Positions 1 to 12,598 are shown, counted from the stretch's first letter. The stretch: 64,000 bases of DNA from Thinopyrum elongatum (GCA_011799875.1 CM022301.1:85207667-85271666); one strand, 5' to 3'. The notes: generated from the sequence alone by a model not told the origin. Program-made: numbers and translations.

Positions 1-91
1 TAAGATTCCTCATGGCGATCAATAGATATAAATCCCAAGTGACTCAGCAAATAGAGCTATGCTCCCCAGCAACGGCGCCAGAAAAAGGTCT
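1..91 (-). mobile_element. Internal 5' edge and primer-binding site of a Sabrina/WHAM-like retrotransposon
   Basis: Read on the minus strand, the bases just inside the LTR edge at 92 give TGGCGCCGTTGCTGGGGA (about 63-80). This is complementary, with one mismatch, to the 3' end I know for plant tRNA-Asp, so it is a primer-binding site. The rest of the element lies to the left of the window. No coding sequence is visible in these 91 bases. Confidence 0.75.
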
Positions 92-568
92 TGATAACCC
101 AGAACTATAGGGGATCGCAACAGTTTTCGAGGGTAGAGTATTCAACCCAAATTTATTGATTCGACACAAGGGGAGCCAAAGAACATTTGCAAGTATTAGC
201 AGTTGAGTTGTCAATTCAACCACATCTGAAAGACTTAATATCTGCAGCAAGGTGATCAGTAGCAAAGTAGTATGATAGTAACGGTAGTAGTGGCAATAGT
301 GATAGTAGCAGTGTTGTAGTGATCGCAACAGTAGCAGCAACGAAAGTAACTTAGCAAAGATCAATATATGAAAAGCTCATAGGCATTGGATCAGCGATGG
401 ATAATTGTGTTCGATAATATTCATCATGTAGCAGTCATAACCTAGGGCGACACGGAACTAGCTCCAATTCATCAATGTAATGTAGGCATGTATTCCGTAT
501 ATAGTCATACGCACTTAAGGAAAAGAACTTGCATGACATCTTTTGTCCTACCCTCCCGTGGCAGCGGG
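92..568 (-). repeat. Left part of a Sabrina/WHAM-like LTR (3' half of the LTR, minus strand)
   Basis: On the minus strand this segment ends in ...GGGTTATCA directly before the tRNA-Asp-type primer site, as the end of a 5' LTR should. It contains a simple run rich in AGTAG/TAGTA near 250-350. The LTR is cut at 568 by E1 and resumes at 12604. The two parts add to about 1,408 bp. A minus-strand reading frame across 44-364 is low-complexity and is not a gene. Confidence 0.75.
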
Positions 569-1020
569 TGAGGGAGGCCTGGACTAGGGGGTCCTCGGGA
601 TGCTGGCCTATCTCACATGGGCCGGATTGGTGGGCCGCACTGTATCCGGACCGAAGATCTTTTGTGCCTTGGTGTGTACCCCAAGTCAAGATGGAAGATC
701 CGAAGTTTCCTTGATGTAGCCGACTATCTGTAAACCCTAGTACCCCTGGTGTCTATATAAACCAAGGGGTTTAGTCCATAGAGGCTAGAGGAACAATTCC
801 CATCCTACTGGTTAGGGTTTAGTTCGTCTGATTTCGTGGTAGATCTACTCTGTAATCCCCATATACACAAGCAATATAATCAAGCAGGACATAGGGTTTT
901 ACCTCTTAGAGAGGGCCCGAACCTGGGTAAACATCGTGTCCCATGTCTACTGTTCCCCATCGATCCAAGATCCACAGTTCGGGACTCCCTACCCGAGATC
1001 CGCCGGTTTTGACACCGACA
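569..1020 (+). repeat. E1 5' LTR
   Basis: 452 bp from TGAGGGAGGCC to ACCGACA. A TATA box (TCTATATAAAC) lies near 752-762, so transcription should start around 790 and give a short R-U5. It is followed at 1021 by the putative primer-binding stretch TTGGTGCTTTCATTGAGAG, shared with E4 and E5; I could not match it to a tRNA. Confidence 0.92.
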
Positions 1021-1067
1021 TTGGTGCTTTCATTGAGAGTTTCGCTGTTGGGTCGACGGAAGGATCG

Positions 1068-2470
1068 ATGGCCACCTACGCCGGAGGCATCTCATCTCCT
1101 GGCCGGGCTCTTACGCCCGTCGGCATCATGCCGCACACTGATCCATCTGACCCCCTGGGCCAGGATGGAGGCTTCACTCTCGGTCAGAAAATCAGGTTTG
1201 GGAGCCCTGAGTTCACCGCTGATTCTCGGGGAGATCTTACTCTTGCCAAACCATCTTCTCCCCTTGGGGAACCCGCCGATCCCGACACTTTGACCTTGGA
1301 AACAAACGATGTGCGGAGCCTGGCCTTAGACCCGGATTCCATTGATACGTCGGCCGTGTGTTGCCCGGACACAGTCTTGAACAAACCCAGAGCGGCCACG
1401 CTTCGAGTCAGCCCCGAGCACTCGGGTAACATGGACCCGACGGATATCTCTTCCGTCAATAGTCTGCTAGATCGAATTCGGGCCATGGGAGTCTTCAACG
1501 GCCAATCCTCGTTCTACGATCGGAGGCTCAAACCCGACAACAGGGAAATTCACACCCCACCCATTACGCACCTCGTCGCCACCGTTGAATTGGCCGAGGG
1601 TTCGCTACCGCCGAAGCTTAAAACAAGTTACGTGCGGATCGATGATCGGGCTTCAAGCTCGGAATCCGGCGATCGCCCTGAAGAAGGCCCAGAGCCAATT
1701 TCTGACCTAAAACACAACTTTAAGTCTCCATCATTGTCCGCGAACAATGCAGATGCCGGATCCAACACATCAAGTGCTTCAGGGGTCGCGGATGCTGCCA
1801 CTAGAATTCCAGATACACAACCTGGGGCAATGCGAAATATTCTCCCACCCACCCCCCATGTCGCGTACTCCCCAGACAATTTGGGCCCTCCGAACATCTG
1901 GGATTTGATGTACGTGAAACAGCAGCCTGGAGAGACAGTCCACATTACTGGGCTAGATTCCTCTTGGTAAAAGAAAAAAAATCACAAGCTACCATGATCA
2001 AGACATAATTACGACCTTTCGGCCTAACTGCCAGGACAAGGGGCTTCTGAACGCCCTCGCCCGCTGCCACGTGCAAAGCCTCGCCGAGTTATCGGACCTG
2101 GTACATAAATACTGCATCATGGAGAGCACCTGGAAAGAACAACAAATGCGCGTGGAGTCAAACCACGTCTAGCAGCCAAGTACAACCCGGGAAAAGCGCT
2201 CATACGCACAGCGGTCGCCCGAACACGAGCCCACCAAAAAAAAAGAAACAGATCCCTCGCCAGACACATATCGGTCCTGGAAGAGCTACTAGATAAGCCA
2301 TGCGCCATACACTCGGCACTGCTAAACACAAATCCAACTCATGGGCTTCGAGCTTGCTGGGTTGTTAGATAGGTTGGCAAGAGTGGCAAGCCATACTCCG
2401 CCTTCAAACTCCCAGTAGAGGATCAGAAACACCCTCATCCAATGACAATAGTGTCCTAACCATCTATGAA
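1068..2470 (+). pseudogene. gag: E1 gag remnant
   Basis: The ATG at 1068 lies at the same place as in E4 and E5, after the GGATCG motif behind the primer site. The frame is open to 1970. It keeps the gag N-terminus and a conserved THLVATVE motif, then jumps to the segment around LMYVKQQPGETVH. The block between these motifs that is present in E5 (with PAVWIEDFLLH, about 54900-55100) is missing. E4 has the same gap. A one-base loss near 1942 shifts the frame, and several stops follow (for example in 2000-2350). A short region resembling the gag zinc-binding part lies near 2290-2370. It is non-functional. Confidence 0.75.
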
Positions 2471-3382
2471 ACATTCTCCTCGAACAATCAGAGGAAAAGA
2501 GCCCTCCAAGAGCTCAGCCAAGTCCACCAAGTCACAATAGCAAACTCTTGGACGGACACCCCAATCACCTTCAATGCGGAGGATGAACCAAGAACGCGAC
2601 CAATCTGAGCACCTACCGCACTAGTCCTTGACCCCATCATGGACGGCTTCAGATTGACCAAGGTGCTTATGGATGGAGGCAGCGGCCTAAACCTCATTTA
2701 CAAGGATACCCTCGACAAAATGCAATTCGATAGATCTCGAGTCGAACAAAGCTACACTACATTTCGGGGGATCATCCCTGGCAAAGAGGCACGCTGCTCC
2801 GGATGAGTCACCCTGGACGTAGTGTTCGGCACTCCGAAGAACTACATGACCGAAGAACTACTCTTCCACATTGTGCCCTTCCATAGTGGATACCACACCC
2901 TACTAGGGCGTGACGCATTTTCAAAGTTTCAGGCTATACCCCATTACGGGTACATGAAACTCAAAATGCCAGGGCCCAATGGTGTGATCATAATAGCCAA
3001 TAACCCGGACAGAGCCCTCCGAGCCAAAAACAAAATAGCATCCCTGGCCCTCGAGGCACTATCCGAGGCTTTCGCAGCCGAAGAGTTGACCACGCTACGA
3101 ACAGTAGTGAACAGGGATGATGTCACCCTAAGTAAAAGACCCAAGTCTACATCCTTCAAACCAGCTGACGAAACCGTCATGTTCCAAGTGCATCCGATGG
3201 ACCACAATAAAACAACGACCATTGGAGCCCAGCTAGACCCAGAGGTCGACAAGGCGCTGTGCACATTCCTGTGCGAAAATTGGGACATATTTGCCTGGCA
3301 CCCTTCGGACATGCCAGGTATCCCACGCATGCTGGCAGAGCATAGTATGAACATAATCAAAGGCTTCAAGCTAGTTAAATAG
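2471..3382 (+). pseudogene. pro: E1 aspartic protease and linker remnant
   Basis: A retropepsin-like region with the catalytic motif coded as LMDGGSGLN (about 2668-2695), then FHSGYHTLLGRDAF and the YGYMKLKMPGPNG block typical of Tat-type Gypsy proteases. A TGA in frame near 2804 breaks it. From 2822 the frame is open to 3382 and ends with the DIFAWHPSDMPGIPR segment that leads into reverse transcriptase. The role in the intact element is to cut the Gag-Pol polyprotein. Confidence 0.75.
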
Positions 3383-5128
3383 ACGTTGTGTCGATTTTCT
3401 GAACCCAAGTGTCAAGCCATGGGAGAAGAATTGGCTAAACTACTCGAAGCCGGATTCATCAGAGAAATCAAACACCCCGACTGGCTGGCGAATCTGGTCA
3501 TGGTACCTAAAAAAGACAAATCCTGGCGGTTGTGTGTCGACTTCAAAGACCTTAACAAAGCTTGCCCAAAGGATCCATTTCCTTTGCCTCGAATAGACCA
3601 GATTATCGATGCCACCGACGGACATGACTTGTTATGTTTCCTTGATGCCTACTCAGGGTACCACCAAATCAAGATGAAGGAGTCAGATCAACCAGCAACC
3701 ACATTCATTACACCCTATGGACCATTCTGCTTCAACACAATGCCCTTCGGTTGAAAAACGCAGGTGCAACATATCAGCGCATGATCCAAACATGCCTGGA
3801 AACCCATATCGGTAAAACAGTTGAAGCATACATGGACGACATGGCCGTTAAGACCAAACATGGCAGCCAGTTGGTCGACGACCTCCGTCTGACTTTTGAA
3901 AACTTGAGAACATATGATATACGGCTTAACCTGGATAAATGTGTTTTCGGAGTCCCCGCCGGAAAGCTCCTCGGATTCATTGTCTCCCATAGAGGGATAG
4001 AAGCCAATCCGGCTAAAATCCGAGCTCTGTCTCAACTGGCAATACCCACAGAACTCAAACACGTCCAGAAGCTGGCCGGTTGCATCGCAACCCTGAGTCG
4101 TTTCATCTCCCACCTCGGCGAAAAGGCCCTGCCGCTCTACAAATTACTCAAAAAGACCAAACACTTTGAATGGACAGATGAGGCATCTGCCGCACTAGAG
4201 GAGATAAAAACTCTACTAGCAGGTAACCCCATCTTAACAACACCTGGCATAGGCGAACCCATGATGCTATACATCTCAGCTACAAACCAGGTTGTGAGCG
4301 CTGTCCTCGTGGTGGAACAAGAGGCAGAAAGACACACATTTAGGGTGCAGAGGCCTGTATATTACGTATCAGAAGTTCTCACCCCGTGTAAAACCCGGTA
4401 TCCACACTATCAGAAGATCACCTACACAGTTTTCATGGCATCCCACAAGCTCCGACACTACTTTCAAGAGTGCTCGGTCACCGTGGCATCCGAAGTACCC
4501 TTAAATGATATTATCAATAATAGGGATGCCACGGGTCGCATCGCCAAATGGGCCATAGAGCTCATGCCCTTTGAAATTGTGTACAAACCACGCCGCACTA
4601 TCAAATCTCAGGTACTAGCCAATTTTCTGGCCGAGTGGACAGAAGCTGGACTCCCCCGGGAATACAATACGTACTCACGCTGGACAGTGTATTTCGATGA
4701 TTCCAAAATGTTGGCCGGACTGGGGGCTGGAGTAATCCTCACATCCCCAACCGGCGACACTATTCGGTACGTACTTGATCTTCGGATGGCAACCTCAATG
4801 GATGTTCGGCGGTAACCTCAATGGGTACGTACTGTTGCATGGTCTTCGGATGGCAACTTCAATGGGTATTCGGCAGCTTGAGGTGCGGGGAGATTCCAAC
4901 CTCGGCATCTCTCAAGTCAATGGCGAGTTCGACGCCAAGGACCCAAAAATGGTGGCATACCGAAATGCCGTCCTAAGAATATCAGTCCGGTTCGAAGGGT
5001 TAGAGTTCCACCACGTCGCTAGAGATAGTAACCAAGCTGCGGATATCCTCACCCGTATGGGTGCTAAACGCGACCCCATCCCTAAACACACCTTTCTCGA
5101 GCGGCTTTTTAAGCCATCCATGGTGTGA
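3383..5128 (+). pseudogene. pol: E1 reverse transcriptase-RNase H remnant
   Basis: RT motifs are clear: WRLCVDFKDLNKACPKDPFPLPRID, FLDAYSGYHQI and the active-site YMDD (about 3830). A one-base loss near 3750 (within FNTMPFG) shifts the frame, and the second half is open from 3751 to 4815 with GFIVSHRGIEANPAKI and RNase H start motifs. At about 4769-4860 a partial local duplication (two to three copies of a CTTCGGATGGCAAC-like phrase) disrupts RNase H. The remaining RNase H, with GDSNL and ADILTRMGAK, runs to a TGA at 5126. In the intact family this enzyme makes the cDNA and degrades the RNA strand. Confidence 0.85.
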
Positions 5129-6285
5129 CAGAACGGGGACCAGGATGCAGCAATCAACAGGCCCGAGCAAATCGTCCCTCTGGCCATCGAGCCAGACTAC
5201 GACATTATCGGCGGCTCGGCAGTTGAAGAAACTACTTCGGCTCATGAGGTCATGGCCATAATTGCACCATGGACTGAGCCCTTCCTTGCCTACCCCCTGT
5301 GGCAAGAACTCCCCGACGATCAGACCGAGGCACGACGCATAGTCCCACGCTCTAAAGCCTACAAGATCCATGAGGGTGAGCTATACAAGAAAAGTACTAC
5401 CGGAGTCTTACAACGGTGCATATCAAAAACATAGGGGCAACAACTTTTTTTCGAGATTCATGCCGGCATGGGCGGCCACCACGCGGCATCTTGGGCCCTG
5501 GTTAGCAAGGTCTTCCAAGCTGGGTTTTTTTGGCCCACTGCCCGCGCGGACGCCCACACTCTAGTTCAATGTTGTGTTGGATGCCAACTTTTTGCAAATC
5601 AGAGCCATATGCCCCCAACGGCTCTCCGCACTATACCAATTACCTGGCCCTACACAGTCTGGGGGCCGGACATGGTTGGACCACTTAAAGGGGGGACCAA
5701 GAAAAAGAAATACCTGCTAGTCATGGTCGATAAATTCACTAAGTGGATTGAAGCAAAACCAGTTACCTCAGCAAAGTCCGGGCTAGTTATTGAGTTTATA
5801 TCTAGCGTGGTACACCGTTATGGTGTCTCGCACAGTATCATCACAGATAACGGATCCAATTTCATGGCCCAGGAAGTCAATGACTGGTGCGCCACTATGG
5901 GCATTAAGCTCGACTACGCCTCGGTGTACCACCCGCAGACCAATGGACAGGTTGAGCGGTCCAACAGACTTATTATGAGCGGCATCAAGCCTCGCCTAGT
6001 TCGTTCCTTGAAACAATCCAATTGTCATTGGGTGGAGGAGCTTAACTCTGTATTATGGGGACTGCGCACCACCCCTAATCGATCAACGGGATACACATCT
6101 TTCTTCATGGTGTACAGTGCAGAAGCAGTCCTCCCTTGCGACATCATTCACGACGCACCTCGAGTATGCATTTATGAGGAAAAAGAAGCTGAGTTGGATC
6201 GGCAGGATGACTTAGACGCCCTGGAAGAAGAGCGGGACGTAGCTCGGGCTCGTTCTACATTTTACCAGCAGCAGGCTCGACGTAC
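5129..6285 (+). pseudogene. int: E1 integrase, N-terminal and catalytic part
   Basis: Zinc-finger residues (HAGMGGHHA...CCVGC, 5459-5580) are followed by the D-D-E core: D in GPDMVGPLKG, D in TDNGSNF and E in NGQVERSNR. A TAG at 5432 interrupts the frame before the zinc finger. The protein is cut at 6285, after QQQARR, by insertion of a Sabrina-like solo LTR; the C-terminal part resumes near 7897. The intact enzyme inserts the cDNA into the genome. Confidence 0.88.
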
Positions 6286-7891
6286 TGATACGTCTCCAAC
6301 GTATCTATAATTTTTTATTGTTCCATGCTGTTATATTATCATTCTTGGATGTTTTACAATCATTTGATAGCAACTTTATATCATTTTTTGGGACTAACCT
6401 ATTGACATAGTGCCCAATGCCAGTTGCTGTATTTTGCTTGTTTTTTACTTCACAGAATATCAGTACCAAACGGAGTCCAAACGCAGTGAAACTTTTTGGA
6501 GATTTTTTTTGGACCAGAAGACAACTTGGGAGCCAAGGAAGTACCTGGGGGGAGGCCCGTGGGGCCCATGATACACAAGGGAGCGCTAGAGGCCCCTGGC
6601 GTGCCCTGATGTATCATGGGGCCCACGAAGGTCTCCTCCACCGCCTCTCAGCTCTATAAATACTCAAATATTCCAGAAACCCTAGGGGAGTCGATGAAAC
6701 ACAATTCCAACCGCCGCAAGTTCCAGAACCACGAGATCCAATCTAGAGCCCTATTCTGGCACTCTGCCGGAGGGGAACACGATCACGGAGGGGTTCATCA
6801 TCCTCATTGGTGCTCCTCAGATGATGCGTGAGTAGTTCACCATAGACCTATGGGTCCGTAGGCAGTAGCTAGATGGCTTGTTCTCTCTTTTTGATTCTCA
6901 ATACAATGGTCTCTTGGAGATCTATTTGATGTAATGACTTTTTGCGGTGTATTTGTTGGGATCCGATGAAGTTCGAGTTTTTGATCAGGTCTATATCCAC
7001 GAAAGTTATTTGAGTCTTCTTTGATCTCTTTTATGCATGATTATTTATAGCCTCATATTTCTTCTCTGAATCTTTGGTTTAGTTAGGCCAACTAGATTGA
7101 TTTTTCTTGCAATGGGAAGAGGTGCTTTGTGATGGGTTCGATCTTACGGTGTCCTCACCCAGTGACAGAAGGGGTAGCAAGGCACGTATGTATCATTGCT
7201 ATTAAGGATAAAAAGATGGGTTCTATTCCTACATGAATAGATCTTGTCTACATCATGTCATCGTTCTTATTGCATTACTCCATTTCTCCATGAACTTAAT
7301 ACACTAGATGCATGCTGGATAGTGGTCGATGTGTAGAGTAATAGTAGTAGATGCAGAATCATTTCGGTCTACTAATCTTGGACATGATGCTATATTCATG
7401 ATCATTGCCTGGATATCATCATAATTATTTGTTCTTCTATCAATTGCCCAACATTAATTTGTTTACCCACCGTATGCTATTTTCTCGGGAGAAGCCACTA
7501 GTGAAATCTACGACCCCCGGGTCTATCTTTTATCATATTGCTTTCAGATCTATCTTTTATCGTATTTGTTTTTAGATCTATCATTCCAAAAACCCAAAAA
7601 TACCTTGTTGCACTTTTTCTTTACTTTTTTTATTTCGTGTTTTATTCAGGTCTATTTATCCAATCTCATACAAACCAATCTATCTTTTTACCATGGAGGG
7701 ATTGACAACCCCTCTTACGCGTCGGGTTGCAAGTATTTGTTCTTTGTGTGCAGGTAACGTTTACATAGTGTTGCTTGGTTCTCCTACTGGATTGATACCT
7801 TGGTTTCATAACTGAGGGAAATACTTACCGTAGGTGTGCTGCATCATCCCTTGCTCTTTGGGGAAATACCGACGCAGTCTAAGCGACGTCA
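6286..7891 (+). mobile_element. Sabrina-like solo LTR inside E1 integrase
   Basis: The sequence starts TGATACGTCTCCAACG and ends ...AAGCGACGTCA, about 1.6 kb, with no internal retroelement sequence, so it is a solo LTR left by recombination between two LTRs. A TATA box (CTCTATAAATAC, about 6651-6662) lies where a U3 promoter should be. The integrase frame of E1 stops on its left and resumes on its right. The flanks CGTAC (6281-6285) and GCTAC (7892-7896) look like a degraded 5-bp target duplication; by comparison with E4 the original site was probably GTTAC. Reading frames inside (for example 6417-6659) are not genes. Confidence 0.85.
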
Positions 7892-8150
7892 GCTACCAGA
7901 GCAGGGAAGTTCGGGTGAAGGCATACAACGTTGGAGAACTCGTCCTTCGCCTCCGAGAGAAGCAAAAGAATAAACTCTCGCCTAAGTGGGAAGGCCCCTT
8001 CATAATTGATGAAGTACTAACAGGAGGAGCCTATTGTATTCGCAACCTGGTCGACGACCGCCTCGAACCAAACCCTGGAACGCAGCCCGGCTCCGGCGCT
8101 TCTATGGCTAAGTACGGCCATGCCAGTCTACTATTCCTTTCCTCATTGTA
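7892..8150 (+). pseudogene. int: E1 integrase, C-terminal part
   Basis: Open from about 7897. It codes the C-terminal chromatin/DNA-binding region of the E1 integrase, with VGELVLRLREKQKNKLSPKW and GPFIIDEVLTGGAY, the same block that closes pol in E4 (44200-44400). Near 8085 the normal ending (NPWNxARLRRF in relatives) is lost by a small frame change. The true end of pol is about here. Confidence 0.8.
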
Positions 8151-8938
8151 AATTTCTTCTTTTTATTCTGGCCCTGTTCGGATAAACTGAATTCTTCTTA
8201 TACCCTTTTCCTTACACATCTTCAAATGTAATACCCAGATTTTACCTGGGGGCTCCTTTAAAGCAGCCAATTAATATATTTTTCGTGCACGTAATCATCT
8301 CTGTCGTGTTTGCACTTTCCCGAGTACCTCTTCAGCCATTATATGCACCAATTTGACTTAAGTTTTTGCCAAGCTGGGTTGCCTGGCTCCTATGCTTACC
8401 TCCTATGTTCCCGATTGTTCGGCTAGGGGGTAAAGGGAGCACCTCTACGATTGTTATGATCGGGTCAGCCGTGTCCGTACCTCAGACGGGTGAAGCCGAA
8501 AGCTAGCGCTCTTAAGAACACATTGGGTCGGCTATGAGGGAAAGCACAATCATCTTGGTGTTCGTCACCAACGCCTGGGGATTTGGCCCCTGCATTAATT
8601 ATTCGTATACTTCGAGTATCCGGATACAAATGTCTACACTTGGTACGACGAATCTGAAGAAAGGAACCCATGGAGGAACTATTTTCTTCAGAAGATGTTT
8701 CTTACGTTAAAAAGTAATATAGCATAACTCTCCGCACACGTTTTTGTCTGATCCTACCCAAAAGTCGGATTGGTTGGCTACCAAAAATGATTTCCTGCTT
8801 GCGTCAGGACACATAGTACAGAACACTTCCCGATCACTGGTCGGGAAGGCAGAAGCCGATGGCTGGTTAAGACAATGTTTTACAGTACGGATTGAGATCG
8901 TTCGATGTAAAGTACATAGATACATATAATCAAACACA
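8151..8938 (+). other. E1 spacer between pol and the antisense gene
   Basis: About 790 bp without convincing coding potential on either strand. The matching spacer in E4 (44401-45204) shares blocks such as GTTGCCTGGCTCCT, AAAGGGAGCACCTCT and GAAGAAAGGAACCC, so it is a conserved non-coding part of the family. It lies where the two convergent transcripts would end and may hold their polyadenylation signals; this is inference. Confidence 0.6.
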
Positions 8939-11805
8939 TCACTCTTTGTCCACATTATCTATTATGTTATCTAAAGCGCAATCCCGCTGAGAGAGTCGGG
9001 CTGCGGGCATCACTTGGTCATAGACCAAATGAAGAGGTATTTCCTGCCCATCCGGCCCTACTGGCCCAACACAGGCCATATGATCTGGCTCGAGTTTTCT
9101 GAACCGGGTTTTTACCATGGCCCATGCTTCTCGTGCCCCCTCCTGACAGGATGATATTTTCCATAATTCAAAGCGCTGTCGAGCTCCCTTAAAGCAACTC
9201 ACTAGTTCGGCCGTCTCGTCCAGTGCCACTTCGGTCGGCCATAATGCCTTGACCATGTTCTTCATAGCTTTTCGAGCCTTCTGATGAACCACAGACAGTT
9301 CTTTCACAAGATCCCCCGCCAAAGGAATTGACCTCCACCCCGGGCCGACCAGTCAGGAGACCTAGCATAAAGCATGCGTATTTGTTATATTCAAAGCATT
9401 GCGAGCGGCTTTATACATCCAATGCTTAAATGACACTTACTGAACATGCCGCTTTTTAATCTTTGGTTATCTCCCAGAGCCTGCGCCAATTGAGATTTTA
9501 AACTCTCCAGTTATTTGGCCTCTTGCAGGTTTTCGGCCTTCAGATCATTGGTTTCCTCATGGCTGTGTTTTAAAACCCATAGACCGGCTTGATGCTGTGA
9601 CTCAGCATACAATTGGGACTCTTTGGCGGCCTCTAGGTCCTTCTGTAGTTGACCTATGGATTCAGCTGCTACAAAGAAAGCCGATGTTAAACATGGCACA
9701 TTGGGGGCAATTCCTACGTGTTAAAAAGCTTCCCCTCACCATGGGCCTCACTGGTGAACTTTTTCACCGCCTCTAGTTCGGCCTTCACATCAGCCAACTG
9801 TGACGGCTTGACTCAAGGTCTTCGGACAACTTTTTATTCTGGTCCTTTGAAGCCCGCCGAAACAAAAATAGCTATATTCTCAAACCCTTAACTCATACAT
9901 TCCGCCCAACTCAAGGCTTGGGGGCTACGGGGTTAGCATTTATATTTGGTTGTCAGAACCCATCTCTTACCTACATATTGGCCGACAGAAGATTGGCAAT
10001 CCCCTCAAGGCCTGTTCGGGCCGTTCCAAGGTATGCGTCCACCAAATTGAAGGCATTAAACTCTTGATCAGAAAAGGTGGTATGACGTAGGGATTCCTTT
10101 CGTCGTCGATGATTCATCAGACTTTCAACTTCAGAATTGGTGACTGAGACGTCCTCGGGATCTTCTAATGGTTGGTCGGTGGTACTACCCCCCGCATTGA
10201 CTTCTGCCCGTCCTGAGGATCTTTGACCGCGCCCAGACACTACTTCAATGTCTTTGGACGGTCGAGGGGGTACCTTTTTCCTATAAACCCAGGTTAAAAC
10301 ATCAATAGAGCCCCGCAGTGGTGAGGCTAATAAGGAACTGATGGCATTTTTAAAAAGTGCACTACCTTTTTTCTGAAGACATGATGGGTGTTGCTCTTGT
10401 GGCTGCTTTTTGTTTGGAGGCTCCTTTGTTGGCTGGAATCGACGCTGCCTCTGTCGGTGTTCGGCGCGAGGTACGACGACCCTTGGGAGTGGAAGTTAGC
10501 ATAATCGGAGCAGCGCAAGGCGAACACCCTGTTTGAGAGAAGACCTTTTTGCTACTTACGACGGAGGAGGGGAGAAGCCCAGGGTGATTGGCTGTGATAG
10601 CCACCTTGGAACCGTCAAGGCTTGACTGGAAGAAAACCCTGTCCTCAAAATCAATGGACACCTCTGGGTCCTGGTGAAAGCCTGGATCGTCGTCACGAGA
10701 ATGATCCTCTGGTCGAGGGGAAGGGAAACTAATGCCTTCAACCTAGCGCCTCCAACTCTGTTCGAAAAAAGATTGAGCCGGTCAGTATGCGGACGTGATG
10801 TCCGAACTATGTGCAAATTTTTAAACTTACCCATTCGATTGGGTTGTAGCCCGAGTAGCCTTTAGCCCGAGTAGCCTTTCTAGTTTCTCGGGCGGGCAAA
10901 CTCCTTCTCTTCACCCTTGAATAGATCCGCTAATATGGCGGCCAATGCTGCTTGGTTGTACAGCCCCTGCCGCTTGTAGTAGGATGCATCACTTGTCCCG
11001 TTATAGCTCCACAAGGGGTGCATCCTTTGTTGGAGGGGTTGCACGCATCGTTCGATTGCCGCGGCCATTACATCGACCATGGTCAATCCACCATGGGCCA
11101 ACACCCTTACCTTTGCGGCTAGGCACTGCACCTCGGCAGACTCTTCCTGGGAGGGGCTTTTGGGCCGCCAGTTAAGTCGCTTCTTAAGTGGGCCGTCCGA
11201 ATACACGGGCAGACCCCTCCAAACTGGTTCGAACAGGGGGACATCTTCAATATAAAACCACTCCACAGACCATTCTTCAGAATCTTTCTTTGGAGTCCCA
11301 ATGGGGTATCCAATGCCAGCTATCTGACACACTTCATCCCCGCCTACTTCAACAATCAACCCCCCGTGGGTGCGAGGGACGAGGCAGAAATAGTTCCTCC
11401 ATAGCTCAAAATGGGCCTCGCAACCCAGGAACATCTCACAAAGGGCGACGAAGCCAGAAATATGCAGAATTGATCCCGAGGTGAGGTGGTGGAGTTGGAT
11501 CCCATAAAACTCAAGCAACCCCCTTAAGAACGGGAATGGGAAATCCTAGGCCTCTTAGGAGGAAGGATACGAGACATACCCTCTCATCCTTATTTGGATT
11601 GGGAAAGCTCTCCGCAAAAGCCTCGCCGTTGGCCGAGGTCATCCCAACATGAATGGGTACGAGATCCACGGTGGGGAGATACTCTTGTCGCTAGAGGTCG
11701 CACAGCTGGAGCCGCGAGACGGAGCAGCTGGGCCAGTCGCCCAGGAGATGACCGTGAGGGCGCGAGGATGAGCCAGGGACGCCGGCGATGTGCCTTGAGG
11801 ATTTT
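8939..11805 (-). pseudogene. E1 antisense spliced gene (gypsy-associated aORF), decayed
   Basis: A multi-exon gene on the strand opposite to pol, homologous to those in E4, E3 and E5. Exon 1 (about 11805-10831) holds the N-terminal domain with ERVCLVSFLLRGLGFP, LEFYGIQLHHLT, EWFYIEDVP and RCVQPLQQRMHPLWSYNG, and ends at a GTAAG donor (10826-10830 on the minus strand). Later exons include about 10240-9971 (NSEVESLMNHRRR), a coiled-coil exon near 9699-9511 and the last exon 9322-8939 with KALWPTEVALDE and EGAREAWAMVKTRFRKL. Damage: the start ATG seen in E4 is altered, a TAG lies near 11690, a frameshift near 11520, and a 16-bp tandem duplication near 10845-10880. The function is unknown. Confidence 0.75.
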
Positions 11806-12148
11806 CTCTGGCAGGATTGGATTGCTTGCTTGGGTATGGATGAATCACTTGATGCGTCCTTGGCCTATTTAACAGATATGTTCCTGGTCATGGGTGAGTG
11901 TTTTTGTAAAAGACACAAGACTGCTCGCCTTCTGGCAGTTGCGCAAAAATCGAGGGTCGCCCTTGACAAAGTTAATGGTGGGAGGCCCGCTACGATTTGA
12001 TGGATCAAGAAGTCATCGGAAACCGAATTGTTGGAGTCACCCGAACAGGGTGAAGATGAGCTACTCGCCTCGCAAGCTGAAGATTTTGGGAATCACGGGA
12101 CGATCGACAGTTGTGGGCTCCGGCGTTGAAGGCTACTTCGGGGGCTAC

Positions 12149-12598
12149 TGAGGGAGTCCTGGATTAGGGGGTCCTTGGGATGCCGGCCTATCTCACATGG
12201 GCCGGATTGGTGTGCCGCACTGTATCCGTACCGAAGACCTTTTGTGCCTTGGTGTGTACCCCAAGTCAAGATGGAAGATTTGAAGTTTCCTTGATGTAAC
12301 CGACTATTTGTAAACCATAGTACCCCTGGTGTCTATATAAACCAAGGGGTTTAGTCCGTAGAGGCTAGAGGAACAATTCCCATCCTACTAGTTAGGGTTT
12401 AGTTTGTCTCATCTTGTGGTAGATCTACTCTATAATCCCCATATACACAAGCAATATAATCAAGCAGGATGTAGGGTTTTACCTCTTAGAGAGGGCCCGA
12501 ACCTGGGTAAACATCATGTCCCACGTCTACTGTTCCCATCGATCCAAGATCCACAGTTCGGGACCCCTACCCGAGATCCGCCGGTTTTTACACCGACA
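12149..12598 (+). repeat. E1 3' LTR
   Basis: 450 bp, TGAGGGAGTCC...ACCGACA, directly after the polypurine tract TTCGGGGGCTAC. It is the pair of 569-1020 and is followed by the target duplication GCGGG (12599-12603). The TATA box is at about 12332-12342. Confidence 0.92.

Larger units (their letters stand above)
569..12598 (+). mobile_element. E1: full-length Fatima-like Ty3/Gypsy retrotransposon
   Basis: Both LTRs are present (569-1020 and 12149-12598, each TG...CA) and flanked by a perfect 5-bp duplication GCGGG (564-568, 12599-12603). Inside, in order, are gag, protease, reverse transcriptase, RNase H and integrase remnants on the plus strand, then an antisense gene on the minus strand, then a polypurine tract TTCGGGGGCTAC just before 12149. 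The sense genes carry several stops and frameshifts, and the integrase is split by a solo LTR (6286-7891). I count about 25 substitutions and a few indels between the LTRs, roughly 5-6 percent. The element cannot move by itself now. Confidence 0.92.

Noticed and set aside
44..364. Minus-strand frame of 106 residues
   Set aside because: It lies in LTR sequence and is a low-complexity Leu/Tyr/His-rich translation of an AGTAG-type simple run.
6417..6831. Small protein genes inside the solo LTR
   Set aside because: The sequence is standard Sabrina-like LTR; frames are short, overlap the TATA box and have no domain.
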